NCBI RefSeq assembly: GCF_003286915.1
Contig: NZ_QMFY01000003.1
Location: 124,001 to 188,000 of the forward strand
Source: Pseudochryseolinea flava
GTDB taxonomy: Bacteria; Bacteroidota; Bacteroidia; Cytophagales; Cyclobacteriaceae
Reading direction: 5' to 3'
DNA: 64,000 nucleotides
This document shows positions 36,197 to 45,647 of the stretch, one piece after another. Every line of letters starts with the position of its first letter. Positions within the stretch are counted from its first letter, which is position 1. Position numbers and translations under genes: made by a program. The notes below the pieces were generated by a model. That model was not told the DNA's origin, did not search any database, and saw nothing but the letters and a program-made list of their open reading frames with translations.

Positions 36197-36757
36197 ATGA
36201 AATACCTGATTGCTGGTCTCGGAAACATCGGCCCTGAATACGAACTCACGCGCCACAATATCGGGTTTCTTACCCTTGATCAACTTGCGGATGAACACAA
36301 GGCTACGTTCACAACGCAACGGCTAGCCGACAAAACAGAATTTAAATTCAAGGGCAAAACAATACATCTTATCAAACCTTCCACTTACATGAACTTGAGC
36401 GGAAAAGCTGTTGCGTATTGGCTTCAGGAGTTGAAGATTGAAAAAGAGAATCTCTTAGTGATTGTTGATGACCTAGCCCTCCCCTATGGAAGTTTGCGTC
36501 TGCGAACGAAAGGGAGCTCTGCAGGACACAACGGATTAAAAAACATCGAACTTATACTCGGTGGGCAAGAATACTCGCGTCTCCGTTTCGGTATTGGAAA
36601 CGAATTTGGTAAAGGGCAACAGGCCGATTTTGTATTGAGCAATTTTACGAAAGAAGAATTTGACGCAATGCCTGGACACATCAAGAAAGCTAATGAAATG
36701 ATTATGTCATTCTGCCTTGCTGGCGCTGCCAAAACAATGAGTCTTTTCAACAACTGA
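36197..36757 (+). CDS. pth: Peptidyl-tRNA hydrolase
   Basis: The 186-residue protein has the Pth signatures: [19 protein letters not shown] with the catalytic His, [39 protein letters not shown], and RLRFGIGN. It releases tRNA from peptidyl-tRNAs that drop off ribosomes. The first motif has Ile where most have Pro (GLGNxG). The start codon follows a heptamer repeat array, so its leader and promoter must lie in or before that array. The gene converges with the next one, 11 bp between stops. Confidence 0.96.
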   Translation: MKYLIAGLGNIGPEYELTRHNIGFLTLDQLADEHKATFTTQRLADKTEFKFKGKTIHLIKPSTYMNLSGKAVAYWLQELKIEKENLLVIVDDLALPYGSLRLRTKGSSAGHNGLKNIELILGGQEYSRLRFGIGNEFGKGQQADFVLSNFTKEEFDAMPGHIKKANEMIMSFCLAGAAKTMSLFNN

Positions 36758-36768
36758 TCTGCGAGTCG

Positions 36769-37419
36769 CTACTGCTTGGGCAACGACGACGCGCTACGAC
36801 GAGTAGTATTAGATACCACGTCCACCCCCAAACGAATATTGATTACGTCGTTATATGGACCCTTGCCTTGCGGATTGAATGTGCGCACCATCACCAATAG
36901 ATTGCCACGGACGTGTTTCGATAATTTGCATCCTTTCTCCACCCCTATAAAAACGCCGGGTACCCATTGACGATCGTGAAATTCTGATCTTATCTTTTGC
37001 ACGATGGGTGGTACAGGAGCATTCATCATTTCACATTCAATGCGTGGCGATAATCCCCATCCCATATCATACGCTAGAAAACTGCGTGGCCCGAATGTTC
37101 TTGGCATGTTAGAAAACGCGCGATAATATTCGTTGAAGGCAACACGTCGATTCCAGCCTAATCCGAGGGATAGTTTTTCAGAAAGCTGGTATTTCAGTCC
37201 AGGCGTTATATCCACTAAAAGATAACGCCCTTGCTGTTGATATTGCAGCACGACGAACGGTGTACTCCGTTCTACCAAGCGTGTCAAAACATTTTGGCGC
37301 TTAGCCGGTACGTTGCTAAGGAGACCATTGTGAGGTTTGTCGTTAGCCTGTATCTGCTGCGCATGGACGTACGCGACTACAATGACAAACACGAGTGTCA
37401 AGAGGGTTCTGGGGAACAT
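36769..37419 (-). CDS. Exported protein, possibly outer-membrane barrel
   Basis: From the ATG at 37419 the product is 216 residues, with a signal peptide (MFPRTLLTLVFVIVVAYVHA). The mature part has alternating strands (YLLVDITPGLKYQLSEKLSLGLGWNRRVAF, VFIGVEKGCKLSKHVRGNLLVMVRTF, VINIRLGVDVV). This suggests a small outer-membrane beta-barrel. The end, NTTRRSASSLPKQ, is not a sorting signal. No family is recognised and there is no operon partner. Confidence 0.7.
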   Translation of the reverse strand: MFPRTLLTLVFVIVVAYVHAQQIQANDKPHNGLLSNVPAKRQNVLTRLVERSTPFVVLQYQQQGRYLLVDITPGLKYQLSEKLSLGLGWNRRVAFNEYYRAFSNMPRTFGPRSFLAYDMGWGLSPRIECEMMNAPVPPIVQKIRSEFHDRQWVPGVFIGVEKGCKLSKHVRGNLLVMVRTFNPQGKGPYNDVINIRLGVDVVSNTTRRSASSLPKQ

Positions 37420-37720
37420 GAGCACAAAGTTAAAGTAGACTGATGACGAAATAATTTGCCGCTTGCCACCTTTATTTTCAGCTAAGGGATGTTACAGCGA
37501 TCAATTACAGCAGAGGGTATTAATAAGGTCGATGCAAATGTAAAACTACGCATGGGTAATAATCCAGCGGATTTTTCCTCCTGACGTACCCGTGATGTAC
37601 CGGTATGTGAGCTTTTGTAGTAGCTATATTTTTTCATTCTAGAGATGAATGATGCAAATTCGATAGCATTCGCAAACGATTGCGACTTAAACCAATAACC
37701 AAACACAAACCCGAACTGCT

Positions 37721-39430
37721 ATGAAAAAACTTAGACACGCTATTCTCCTCGTCTCACTCTTTGCTGCAGGCTCATTGGAGGCTCAAAATTGGCAGCTTGT
37801 CTGGCAAGATGAATTCACCAATGGAATCAGTTCTGATTGGGTATTCGAAACAGGAACAGGCTCTGGAGGCTGGGGTAACAACGAGTTACAGTACTACCGC
37901 CGCGAAAACGCAACAGTCTCTAATGGCCAATTGGTAATCACAGCACGACGCGAATCTTTTGGCGGCATGAACTATACTTCTGCACGAATGAAAACACAGG
38001 GCAGAAAATCATGGAAGTATGGTAAGATCGAAGCCCGCATCGCGATGCCTTCTTTCCAAGGAATATGGCCTGCATTCTGGATGCTCGGCGACAACATCAC
38101 GTCGGTAGGATGGCCTGCATGCGGTGAGATCGACATTATGGAACACGTGAACACCGGCAACCAAGTATTCGGAACGATTCACTGGCAAGATCACAACAAT
38201 ACTTACGCACAGTACTCCGGAAACACGACAGCAAACAACATCACAACCTTTCACGTTTACACCATCGAGTGGGATGGCTCATTGATCAAATGGTTTGTAG
38301 ACGGTGTGAAATTCCACGAGGCCAGTATCGCCAATGGTGTTAACGGCACGAGTGAATTTCACAATAACTTCTTCCTCCTGCTTAACCTTGCCGTGGGCGG
38401 AAATTGGCCTGGCTTTACCATCGACAACAACGCTTTCCCAACAAACATGTATGTAGACTATGTACGCGTTTATCAAAACAACGGTACGCCTACCGGTCCT
38501 GTAACGGCGTATCAGGATTGTAATTATGGTGGCTTTGCAGCGGCACTCCCTGTAGGAAGTTATACGCTATCACAACTTCAGGCACGCGGCATCGCGAACG
38601 ACTATATCTCGTCACTACGCGTTCAAAGCGGCTACCAGATCAGACTTTATGCGAACGATAACTTCACCGGAACGTCTGTTCTTAAAACTGGCGACGATGC
38701 CTGTTTAGTTGATGATAACTTCAATGATCAGGCAACTTCCGTTGTCGTTTCTCAAGTTACCAGCGGATTCTCAACCACCATTCAGGCTGAAAACTTTAGC
38801 GCCATGAATGGTGTGCAAGTAGAAACAACAACCGATGCTGGTGGTGGACAGAACGTAGGATACATTGAAGCTAATGATTGGATGGCTTACAACAGCATCA
38901 ACATTCCGACGACAGGATCATATCAAATCGAATATCGTGTAGCGAGTCCAAGTGGCGGAACATTATCGGCGGATCTTAACGCCGGTTCGATTGTACTTGG
39001 ACAAGTTGGTATTCCAAACACAGGGGGATGGCAAAACTGGACCACTGTATCGCATACCGTGAACATCAACGCGGGCACTTATAATTTCGGCATCTTCGCT
39101 TCCACTGGTGGATGGAATATCAATTGGTTCCGGATTACAAGGCTGAGCTCCGCGCGTTTGGCAACCACCGCATTGGCTCCCGAGGAAGCGATTGCAGTCG
39201 ACAGCAAGCGGTCATTTGATGTCTATCCTAACCCAGCACGCAATGAAATAAACATCGTTACCGACAAAGACATCGATGTAAAAATTATGAGCACCAGTGG
39301 CAAAGAGTTCTTACGTGCAAAATCGCAAAACGGAAAGATCGATATCTCCTCTTTACCCGCAGGCATCTACTACGTTTCCACAGTTGAAGATGGAAAAGTG
39401 GTGAACAAGCGGCTCGCCGTGAAGAAGTAG
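37721..39430 (+). CDS. GH16 endo-beta-1,3-glucanase with T9SS signal
   Basis: The 569-residue multidomain enzyme has a signal peptide and then a GH16 domain (about residues 25-260; WQLVWQDEFTN, NELQYYRRENATV, and the catalytic EIDIMEH). A beta/gamma-crystallin-like domain follows (about residues 263-345; YQDCNYGGFAAALPVGSYTL, IRLYANDNFTG). A CBM6-like module (about residues 350-475; IQAENFSAMNGVQVE, DWMAYNSINIPTTG, NWFRITRL) precedes the type IX secretion C-terminal domain (SFDVYPNPARNEINIVTD to the Lys-Lys end). GH16 of this type hydrolyses laminarin or mixed-linkage beta-glucans outside the cell. Monocistronic with a strong terminator. Confidence 0.94.
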   Translation: MKKLRHAILLVSLFAAGSLEAQNWQLVWQDEFTNGISSDWVFETGTGSGGWGNNELQYYRRENATVSNGQLVITARRESFGGMNYTSARMKTQGRKSWKYGKIEARIAMPSFQGIWPAFWMLGDNITSVGWPACGEIDIMEHVNTGNQVFGTIHWQDHNNTYAQYSGNTTANNITTFHVYTIEWDGSLIKWFVDGVKFHEASIANGVNGTSEFHNNFFLLLNLAVGGNWPGFTIDNNAFPTNMYVDYVRVYQNNGTPTGPVTAYQDCNYGGFAAALPVGSYTLSQLQARGIANDYISSLRVQSGYQIRLYANDNFTGTSVLKTGDDACLVDDNFNDQATSVVVSQVTSGFSTTIQAENFSAMNGVQVETTTDAGGGQNVGYIEANDWMAYNSINIPTTGSYQIEYRVASPSGGTLSADLNAGSIVLGQVGIPNTGGWQNWTTVSHTVNINAGTYNFGIFASTGGWNINWFRITRLSSARLATTALAPEEAIAVDSKRSFDVYPNPARNEINIVTDKDIDVKIMSTSGKEFLRAKSQNGKIDISSLPAGIYYVSTVEDGKVVNKRLAVKK

Positions 39431-39450
39431 TCATAGGTCACAGATAACAA

Positions 39451-39476
39451 AAGAAGCCCGGTATCTCGGGCTTCTT
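39451..39476 (+). terminator. Intrinsic terminator of the GH16 gene
   Basis: AAGAAGCCCG (39451-39460) pairs perfectly with CGGGCTTCTT (39467-39476) around a 6-nt loop. It may serve the convergent gene as well. Confidence 0.88.
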
Positions 39477-39502
39477 CATTTATTTTCATTTAGCGTTAGG
39501 CA

Positions 39503-39793
39503 TTACCCCTCGTCATCAAGATCAAACTCAGTTATCGACCCCATGGTGATCTCACGAAACTCTTTCTTCAATCGCTCGTGCAGTCCAACTTCTTTTGTAT
39601 AACCCGTTAATTTAATCAGTTCGGCACTCGACGTTCTATTGGTTACCGGTGGCGTTACGTAACTCACATTCATACCCGCACGCTGCATCGCATAAACACT
39701 ATTCGTAAATCCATTGGTACTGCTCTCATGACCACACACCTCAAACGTTCTTTTCGTATCATCTCTTATCACTTGCCAGTTTCTCGAATACAT
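39503..39793 (-). CDS. Conserved-looking small protein, unknown function
   Basis: From the ATG at 39793 the protein has 96 residues (MYSRNWQVIRDDTKRTFEVCG at the start, acidic DLDDEG end). A start at 39859 would add 22 residues and overlap the upstream gene by 19 bp. It is soluble, with no signal peptide, basic in the middle (HERLKKEFREI) and acidic at the end. No family is recognised. It lies directly downstream of the exported protein at 39841-40773 on the same strand. Confidence 0.65.
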   Translation of the reverse strand: MYSRNWQVIRDDTKRTFEVCGHESSTNGFTNSVYAMQRAGMNVSYVTPPVTNRTSSAELIKLTGYTKEVGLHERLKKEFREITMGSITEFDLDDEG

Positions 39794-39840
39794 AAGCGTG
39801 TTTATTCGGAGCAAAGATAACAAATCACCAGCAAGCTTCA

Positions 39841-40773
39841 CTATTTCGTGAGATCCCAATCTTTATGGTAAGACTTCCCCGATTTTGCTGTTACCCATAT
39901 TAAACCAAGTTCCTGTTTTTCATCCTTTATTAACGGAAGAATAGCACTCCCCCAGTCACGTACAGGATCTTTCAATCTCCACCAGCCAGTTTTGTTGCTA
40001 CCATCCATACCATCTTCGTCGGCGGGATAACCGATTTGAAATGCACAGGCTGTCGGCGCAAAATGATTTGCCCAGTTTGCGAATCCGTTGTTGAGGTCAG
40101 CAATCGATGCTTCTGACGCATCACAAACAAAAATCAAATCGCCTGCACCACGATATGTTGGTGGCATAAAATCTTTGCTGTAGTGACGAAGGAACATTCT
40201 GTACTTTGGATTGTGTTGTTTGATTCTACGATCCCAAACTGCGGCCAGTGAATCTGTCGCTTTACCAAAATATTCAAGTTCAACACCTACACCTACAATT
40301 GAAGTATGGTGTTTCAATTTCCTTAACCACTTATCGATTTCAGCGACGGCATCCACCGCGCTATTGGCTTTATCGCCTTTTATTGGAAACACTTCGAGAA
40401 ACACAGCGACCTTATGCTCATCCATGGCGGATAAATATTGATCATGCTGTGCGTCGCTTAAATTCTGGCCTACAGGAATTGCGCGCGCCAAATCACTTAC
40501 AGTCCATGTTACCCACGGCTGCGATGTCGGAAACTTCTTATGTATGTTGCTAACCGCATTGAGGTAAGATTGCTTTTTATCCAAATGCGTAAAGTGACCA
40601 ATTTTTGTATCCAATGCAGTTACACCATCTGCCGCGCTGATCCGCATCGGCATCCATGCGCCAGTCCAACGATAAGTTGTTTTGTTTTGTGATATGCGGC
40701 TATCAAATACAAACGCTGAAAGCATTGTTATACCGACAACAATGGCCGCAGTGAAAAGAATTTTGAATTTCAT
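39841..40773 (-). CDS. Exported protein, possibly TIM-barrel hydrolase-like
   Basis: The 310-residue product has an N-terminal signal or anchor helix (KILFTAAIVVGITMLSAFVF). The rest has alternating strands and helices with Trp-rich segments (YRWTGAWMPMRIS, QPWVTWTVSDLARAIPVGQ, VAVFLEVFPIKGD, SIVGVGVELEYFG, DLIFVCDASEAS, ACAFQIGYPADEDG, LGLIWVTAKSG). The order suggests a barrel fold with acidic residues at strand ends, as in many glycoside hydrolases, but I cannot place it in a family. It lies between GH16 and GH2 genes, so a carbohydrate role is plausible but inferred only. Confidence 0.7.
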   Translation of the reverse strand: MKFKILFTAAIVVGITMLSAFVFDSRISQNKTTYRWTGAWMPMRISAADGVTALDTKIGHFTHLDKKQSYLNAVSNIHKKFPTSQPWVTWTVSDLARAIPVGQNLSDAQHDQYLSAMDEHKVAVFLEVFPIKGDKANSAVDAVAEIDKWLRKLKHHTSIVGVGVELEYFGKATDSLAAVWDRRIKQHNPKYRMFLRHYSKDFMPPTYRGAGDLIFVCDASEASIADLNNGFANWANHFAPTACAFQIGYPADEDGMDGSNKTGWWRLKDPVRDWGSAILPLIKDEKQELGLIWVTAKSGKSYHKDWDLTK

Positions 40774-40934
40774 GATTGAGGGTTTGGATGAAACGAGTTC
40801 GTCATCTCATAGAAGACGAAAATAGCGCCGCCATCGGGACGATCACACCATTTTTTTTGTTACCCAAAACCCTCCCGCTGCGCTCAAAGCGGCATCGCAC
40901 ATCTCATTGCCATCATCGGCACTCTTTGAGTACG

Positions 40935-41108
40935 CTACGCAGAAAACTTACGCGCACCTTTGTCTGTAGAATACGCAAGGCTTGCTGATGTCCGAATGCG
41001 TTTCCTTCCGCCAGATTTCCTATTTACTTCTTCATCATGGAAATCTTTACTACTCCCGCCTCCCTGATCACTCGAAGCATTTCCCGGATATAATTGTTTT
41101 GTTGCCAT
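40935..41108 (-). CDS. Possible 57-residue basic small protein
   Basis: A minus-strand ATG-to-TAG frame encodes 57 residues (MATKQLYPGNASSDQGGGSS at the start, RKSGGRKRIRT in the middle, end DKGARKFSA). It is hydrophilic, Gly/Ser-rich and basic, with no signal or membrane helix. It fills part of an otherwise empty 500-bp gap and follows a terminator, with an A/T-rich leader before its ATG. The composition is reasonable for a real small gene, but I recognise no family. Confidence 0.45.
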   Translation of the reverse strand: MATKQLYPGNASSDQGGGSSKDFHDEEVNRKSGGRKRIRTSASLAYSTDKGARKFSA

Positions 41109-41208
41109 ATCGTAAAAAATTTAAGTCTTTCATTCATGCTAAAAAACTTCGGGCCAGGCAATTGTGTGGTTGATTCTTGACAATGGGTTCCCCCTGAATT
41201 GTAAGGTT

Positions 41209-41239
41209 AAAAAAAAGAGTACCATCAATCGTGGTACTC
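41209..41239 (-). terminator. Terminator of the GH2 gene
   Basis: On the minus strand GAGTACCA pairs with TGGTACTC (plus-strand arms 41217-41224 and 41232-41239) around a 7-nt loop. The following U run corresponds to 41209-41216. Confidence 0.88.
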
Positions 41240-41271
41240 ATTTCTTTTGATTTCAATCAAAGTTTTTTTTG

Positions 41272-43119
41272 CTACTTCTTCAATTTCACAAGTGAAGCAT
41301 TGTAGAACTTCTCATGAAGTTGCTTTAACTTATCTTCTGGAAATTTTACAACTTTTCGATCGTATGTCATCAACCCGTTGGTTTCAACTTCGACATCCGT
41401 TGTTTGGGTATAGACTGCGGCAGAAAGTCCTTTCTTAATTAATGGTTCCATCATACCCATGAATGATTCATACTTCTTAAACAATTCTTCTTTCGAGGTA
41501 AAGCTCTGGTAGCCCCAGTTATTTTTTGTTTGCCAAGTATGTCCATCCAACGGAAGTCCTAAACCACCGAACTCGCCGAGTACCAATATTTGTTTCGCGC
41601 CAAATAGTGTTGGCGCGGGCATGGCAGGTTCAGGATAGTTATGAAGATCAAGAATATGTCCGGCATCCGTAAAGTTTCCGCCACTTGCCGCATTCACTAA
41701 GCGTGATGGGTCATACTTCATGGTCCATTGTACGATCTCTTCTGTTTTAAATTGTCCCCATGCTTCGTTGAAAGGAACCCACACGACAACACTTGGATAG
41801 TTCATCGTCGCATCCATGATGGCTTTCCATTCCTTCTTAAAAATAGACTCTGACTCAGGCGAGCGATCTTTATCCGTTGCTAGTCCATAAACACCAGGAC
41901 GGTTCTCCCAGCGATTACCAATGTCGCCACTCGGCATATCTTGCCACACTAAAATCCCCAGACGGTCGCAGTGGTAATACCATCTCGCAGGCTCTACTTT
42001 CACATGTTTACGAATCATATTAAAGCCCATCGCTTTTGTTTTTTCAATATCAAAAAGCAAAGCCTTCTCTGTCGGCGGCGTGTACAATCCATCAGGCCAC
42101 CATCCCTGATCCAACGGACCATACTGAAACAAAAACTCATTGTTCAACAGCATCCGTTGAATACCTTGCGCATCAACACCAACAGAAATTTTCCGCATCC
42201 CAAAATAACTTTTCACTTCATCAACGACTTTGCCTTTTCGCACAACAGCAATTTTTAGGTCGTAGAGAAAAGGATTTTGTGGCGACCAGTGTTTCGCATT
42301 CGGAACTTTGACCGTTACATTGTCGAAGGCACCTTCACCTTCCGCTACCTTTTGCGCGCCCTCCCATACAGATACACGCAAGACGTCTCCCGCTTGGGCG
42401 TTCTGAACAACGCTGCTAACATTCAACGATGACTCGTCGAGATTAGAAATTTGTTTGGTGGATTGCACATATGTTTTGGGAACTGCTTCCATCCACACCG
42501 TTTGCCATATACCAGACACAGGTGTATACCAGATACCGTGGGGCTTTTCAATTTGTTTCCCTCTTGGCTGTGGTCCATTGTCAGATGGATCCCAAACGCT
42601 GACAACAATTTCTTGTGCACCAGACTTCTTTAATGCGGCGGTTGCATCAAACGAAAAAGGATCATATCCGCCTGCATGCGTGCCTATCTTTTGACCATTC
42701 ACAAACACTTCACACTCCCAATCAACCGCACCAAAATGTAAGAGTACCGATTTACCTTTAAATCCTGAAGGCAACGTGATGGTGCGCTTGTACCAGAGTT
42801 TGCTGTCTTTTCCTACAGTTTTTGAAACCCCTGACAACGCAGACTCAACTGCAAACGGAACGAGAATTTTTCCATCGTAATTTTTTACTGACGCTGCCTT
42901 CGGAATGATAGCGTAATCCCACAGACCGTTCAAGTTAACCCAGTTTTCCCGCACCATCTGCGGACGAGGATATTCCGGCAGCGGATTATTGGCATTTACT
43001 TCATCGGCCCACGGCGTTGTTATTTTGCCTTCCGCGATTTTCCATGATGCTGATTGTCCATGCAGTTGATTGCCAACGGCACCAAGACAGATACATCCTG
43101 CGATTAAATACTTGATCAT
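41272..43119 (-). CDS. GH2 family beta-glycosidase
   Basis: The 615-residue protein has a signal peptide (MIKYLIAGCICLGAVGNQLHG). The N-terminal jelly-roll sugar-binding domain contains ENWVNLNGLWDYAI and VLLHFGAVDWECEVFVNGQKIG. An immunoglobulin-like domain and the catalytic barrel follow. The acid/base Glu is in VVVWVPFNEAWGQF and the nucleophile Glu probably in ILVLGEFGGLGLP. GH2 covers beta-galactosidases, glucuronidases and mannosidases; the specificity is not visible. It is a periplasmic enzyme. Its own terminator follows and metG is 267 bp upstream, so it is probably monocistronic. Confidence 0.92.
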   Translation of the reverse strand: MIKYLIAGCICLGAVGNQLHGQSASWKIAEGKITTPWADEVNANNPLPEYPRPQMVRENWVNLNGLWDYAIIPKAASVKNYDGKILVPFAVESALSGVSKTVGKDSKLWYKRTITLPSGFKGKSVLLHFGAVDWECEVFVNGQKIGTHAGGYDPFSFDATAALKKSGAQEIVVSVWDPSDNGPQPRGKQIEKPHGIWYTPVSGIWQTVWMEAVPKTYVQSTKQISNLDESSLNVSSVVQNAQAGDVLRVSVWEGAQKVAEGEGAFDNVTVKVPNAKHWSPQNPFLYDLKIAVVRKGKVVDEVKSYFGMRKISVGVDAQGIQRMLLNNEFLFQYGPLDQGWWPDGLYTPPTEKALLFDIEKTKAMGFNMIRKHVKVEPARWYYHCDRLGILVWQDMPSGDIGNRWENRPGVYGLATDKDRSPESESIFKKEWKAIMDATMNYPSVVVWVPFNEAWGQFKTEEIVQWTMKYDPSRLVNAASGGNFTDAGHILDLHNYPEPAMPAPTLFGAKQILVLGEFGGLGLPLDGHTWQTKNNWGYQSFTSKEELFKKYESFMGMMEPLIKKGLSAAVYTQTTDVEVETNGLMTYDRKVVKFPEDKLKQLHEKFYNASLVKLKK

Positions 43120-43338
43120 ACTTTAGTACACTTAAGATTGATAATTGATTAACGTTAGACGTTGACACCAAGGAGATCCAAAGTGTAAGCGTCGCTAAGA
43201 TTGAGACGAGAAGCTAAACAAATCGTCTCAACCTAACTGAAGACTTTGTGCAACCTGAATTGATGATCTTGCTTCACGTGCAAAAAAAACGTTGCCGGAA
43301 GTACGCATTGATAAGGCGACAATCGCTAATAAATAAGA

Positions 43339-43364
43339 AAGGCCGTCTCTTGCGAAACAGCCTT
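43339..43364 (-). terminator. Terminator of metG
   Basis: Read on the minus strand, AAGGCTGTTTC pairs with GAGACGGCCTT over 11 bp around a GCAA tetraloop. The pairs that look mismatched on the plus strand become U-G wobbles on the minus strand, so it is minus-specific. A U-rich stretch follows. Confidence 0.75.
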
Positions 43365-43386
43365 GCCAATGATCATGTTTAAATTG

Positions 43387-45480
43387 TTAGCTCACGCCAG
43401 CACCTGGATTCACGTCAGCATCTGGTGTTACCAATCTCAGTTTGCCTTGATTGTCTTCTGCCATGAGAATCATTCCTTGTGATTCAATGCCCATCATCTT
43501 GCGTGGGGCCAGGTTGGCAACGAACGTGACCTGCTTACCGACCATCTCTTCTGCGGTGTAGTGCTTGGCAATACCACTTAAGATTGTGCGCCTATCGACG
43601 CCTGAATCAACCGTAAGCTTCAACAGCTTGTCAGACTTCTCCATCTTCTCTGCTGCGATTACTTTCCCAATGCGAATATCGATCTTCGCGAAATCATCAA
43701 AGACGATTTCACCTTTCAAAGGTTTTACTTCAGCCGTTGTATTTTCTGTTGCCACTGGTGCTTTTGATTTCTTTAGTCGTTCGATTTGTTTTTCGATATC
43801 GGCATCTTCCACATTTTTATACAGCAACTCAGGTTGCGCCAATTGATGTTGTGGTGGAACGATGTGAATCAATTCTTCTTGCTTCCAGAACTTCTTCCAT
43901 CCTTCTTCATACGACGCGCCATTAAGTTGTCGTGAAATACTCTTAGAAGCATCCGGCAAGAATGGATTACATGCGATACCAATGTTACCGATCACTGTGA
44001 TTGCATAGTTCAAAATACAACCGACAGCTTCCATATCTTCCTTTGCAAGTTTCCAAGGTTCAGTATCTGCAAGAAACTTATTTCCAATTCGCGACAAATT
44101 CATCATCTGAAATTGTGCTTCGCGGAAACGGAAATTCTTCAATGCATCTGTCATCAATTTGATGGACGCATTCAAATCTTCATGCGCTTGTTTATACGAC
44201 GCCAACACTTTATTTCGCTTGTCGCTAGTGACTGGCAATTCATGTTCTGAAGGAACTTTACCATCGAAATATTTCCAGGTAAGTACCATCACGCGGTTAA
44301 CAAAGTTTCCGAAGATGGAGACCAGCTCGCTATTCACTTTCTGCTGATAATCTTTCCAAGTGAAGTCTGCGTCCTTGGCTTCAGGCGAAATAGAATTCAG
44401 CACATAACGCAACTCGTCGCGACGGCCAGGAAAATCTTGCAGATATTCGTGAAGCCACACCGCATGATTGCGTGACGTCGACAACTTCTCTCCTTCCAAA
44501 TTCAAAAATTCATTTGCAGGCACGTTGTCAGGAAGAATAAAATCTCCCTCTGCCTTCAACATTGATGGAAAGATGATACAATGGAAAACGATGTTATCTT
44601 TTCCGATGAAGTGGATTAGTCTCGTGTCCTTGTCTTTCCAATATTTCTCCCAGTCGTTGGGCTTTAATTCTTTTGTTGCTGAGATGTAGCCGATCGGTGC
44701 ATCGAACCACACATAGAGAACTTTTCCATTCGCATCCGGCAGCGGCACTGGAATACCCCAATCCAAATCGCGCGTGATCGAACGTGGCTGCAGACCTTGA
44801 TCGATCCAAGCTTTACATTGGGTGTACACGTTTGTCTTCCAATCTTCCTTGTGACCTTCGATAAGCCATTCTTTCAACCATGCTTCGAACTTATCGAGTG
44901 GAAAATACCAGTGCTTTGTTGCCTTGAGCACAGGTGTTTGACCCGACACTGTAGAGCGCGGATTAATCAACTGCTTCGGACTTAAACTAGTGCCGCACTT
45001 TTCACATTGATCGCCATAAGCATTCGCGTTGCTACAGTTAGGACAGGTGCCAATGATATAACGGTCGGCCAAGAAAATCTTTTCTTGCTCATCGTAGTAT
45101 TGATCCGATGTTTCTTCGATGAAAAGATTCTTATCGTAAATCTTTTTAAAGAATGCCTGTGCTGTTTCATAATGCACCTGGTTCGACGTACGCGAGTAAA
45201 TATCGAAGCCAATGCCGAAGTCTGCGAAAGCCTTTTGCATGATGCCATGGTACTTGTCTACAAACTGGCGAGGGGTAACGCCCTCCTTTTTTGCACCCAG
45301 GTTGATGGCCACACCGTGTTCATCGGAGCCACAAATAAAGATCACATCATCACCACGAAGGCGTAAGTAGCGCACGTAGGTATCGGCTGGCAAGTAAGCG
45401 CCGGCAATGTGACCGATGTGAAGTGGTCCATTGGCATAAGGCAACGCCGCCGTTACAGTGGTACGTTTAAATTCTTTCAT
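43387..45480 (-). CDS. metG: Methionyl-tRNA synthetase
   Basis: The 697-residue protein has the HIGH-type motif in [21 protein letters not shown] near residue 15. It has a two-knuckle zinc insert (CPNCSN and CEKCG), the KMSKS-type loop KLSTSRN, and a helical anticodon domain. A C-terminal EMAP/Trbp111-like tRNA-binding domain follows ([35 protein letters not shown]). It charges tRNA-Met with methionine. The C-terminal domain makes it a homodimer, as in E. coli. A low-complexity array lies upstream at 45533-45647. Confidence 0.97.
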   Translation of the reverse strand: MKEFKRTTVTAALPYANGPLHIGHIAGAYLPADTYVRYLRLRGDDVIFICGSDEHGVAINLGAKKEGVTPRQFVDKYHGIMQKAFADFGIGFDIYSRTSNQVHYETAQAFFKKIYDKNLFIEETSDQYYDEQEKIFLADRYIIGTCPNCSNANAYGDQCEKCGTSLSPKQLINPRSTVSGQTPVLKATKHWYFPLDKFEAWLKEWLIEGHKEDWKTNVYTQCKAWIDQGLQPRSITRDLDWGIPVPLPDANGKVLYVWFDAPIGYISATKELKPNDWEKYWKDKDTRLIHFIGKDNIVFHCIIFPSMLKAEGDFILPDNVPANEFLNLEGEKLSTSRNHAVWLHEYLQDFPGRRDELRYVLNSISPEAKDADFTWKDYQQKVNSELVSIFGNFVNRVMVLTWKYFDGKVPSEHELPVTSDKRNKVLASYKQAHEDLNASIKLMTDALKNFRFREAQFQMMNLSRIGNKFLADTEPWKLAKEDMEAVGCILNYAITVIGNIGIACNPFLPDASKSISRQLNGASYEEGWKKFWKQEELIHIVPPQHQLAQPELLYKNVEDADIEKQIERLKKSKAPVATENTTAEVKPLKGEIVFDDFAKIDIRIGKVIAAEKMEKSDKLLKLTVDSGVDRRTILSGIAKHYTAEEMVGKQVTFVANLAPRKMMGIESQGMILMAEDNQGKLRLVTPDADVNPGAGVS

Positions 45481-45532
45481 TCCTAAGACTTGTCGATTCT
45501 AATGGGGGGTAAAGATAGTAAATAGTTCGAGT

Positions 45533-45647
45533 TACGAGCTCGCGGTTTCCGGTTCCAGTTTCAGTTACCGGCTTCAGTTGCCAGTTTCTAGTTGCCGGTT
45601 CCCGTCGTCAGTTTCGGTTTCTGTTGCCGGTTGGGGTTGGTGAGGCG
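45533..45647. repeat. GGTTTCC/CAGTTACC-type low-complexity array
   Basis: About 115 bp of degenerate six- to eight-base units with a GTT core (GGTTTCC, CAGTTACC, CAGTTGCC, CAGTTTC). It strongly resembles the array at 26077-26271. It lies between the metG start and the end of the TPR histidine-kinase gene. Confidence 0.85.

Larger units (their letters stand above)
40774..41271. other. 498-bp gap between minus-strand genes
   Basis: Apart from the possible 57-codon gene (40935-41108) and the terminator at 41209-41239, I see nothing supported here. Two plus-strand open frames overlap the small gene and have no sensible features. Confidence 0.6.
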
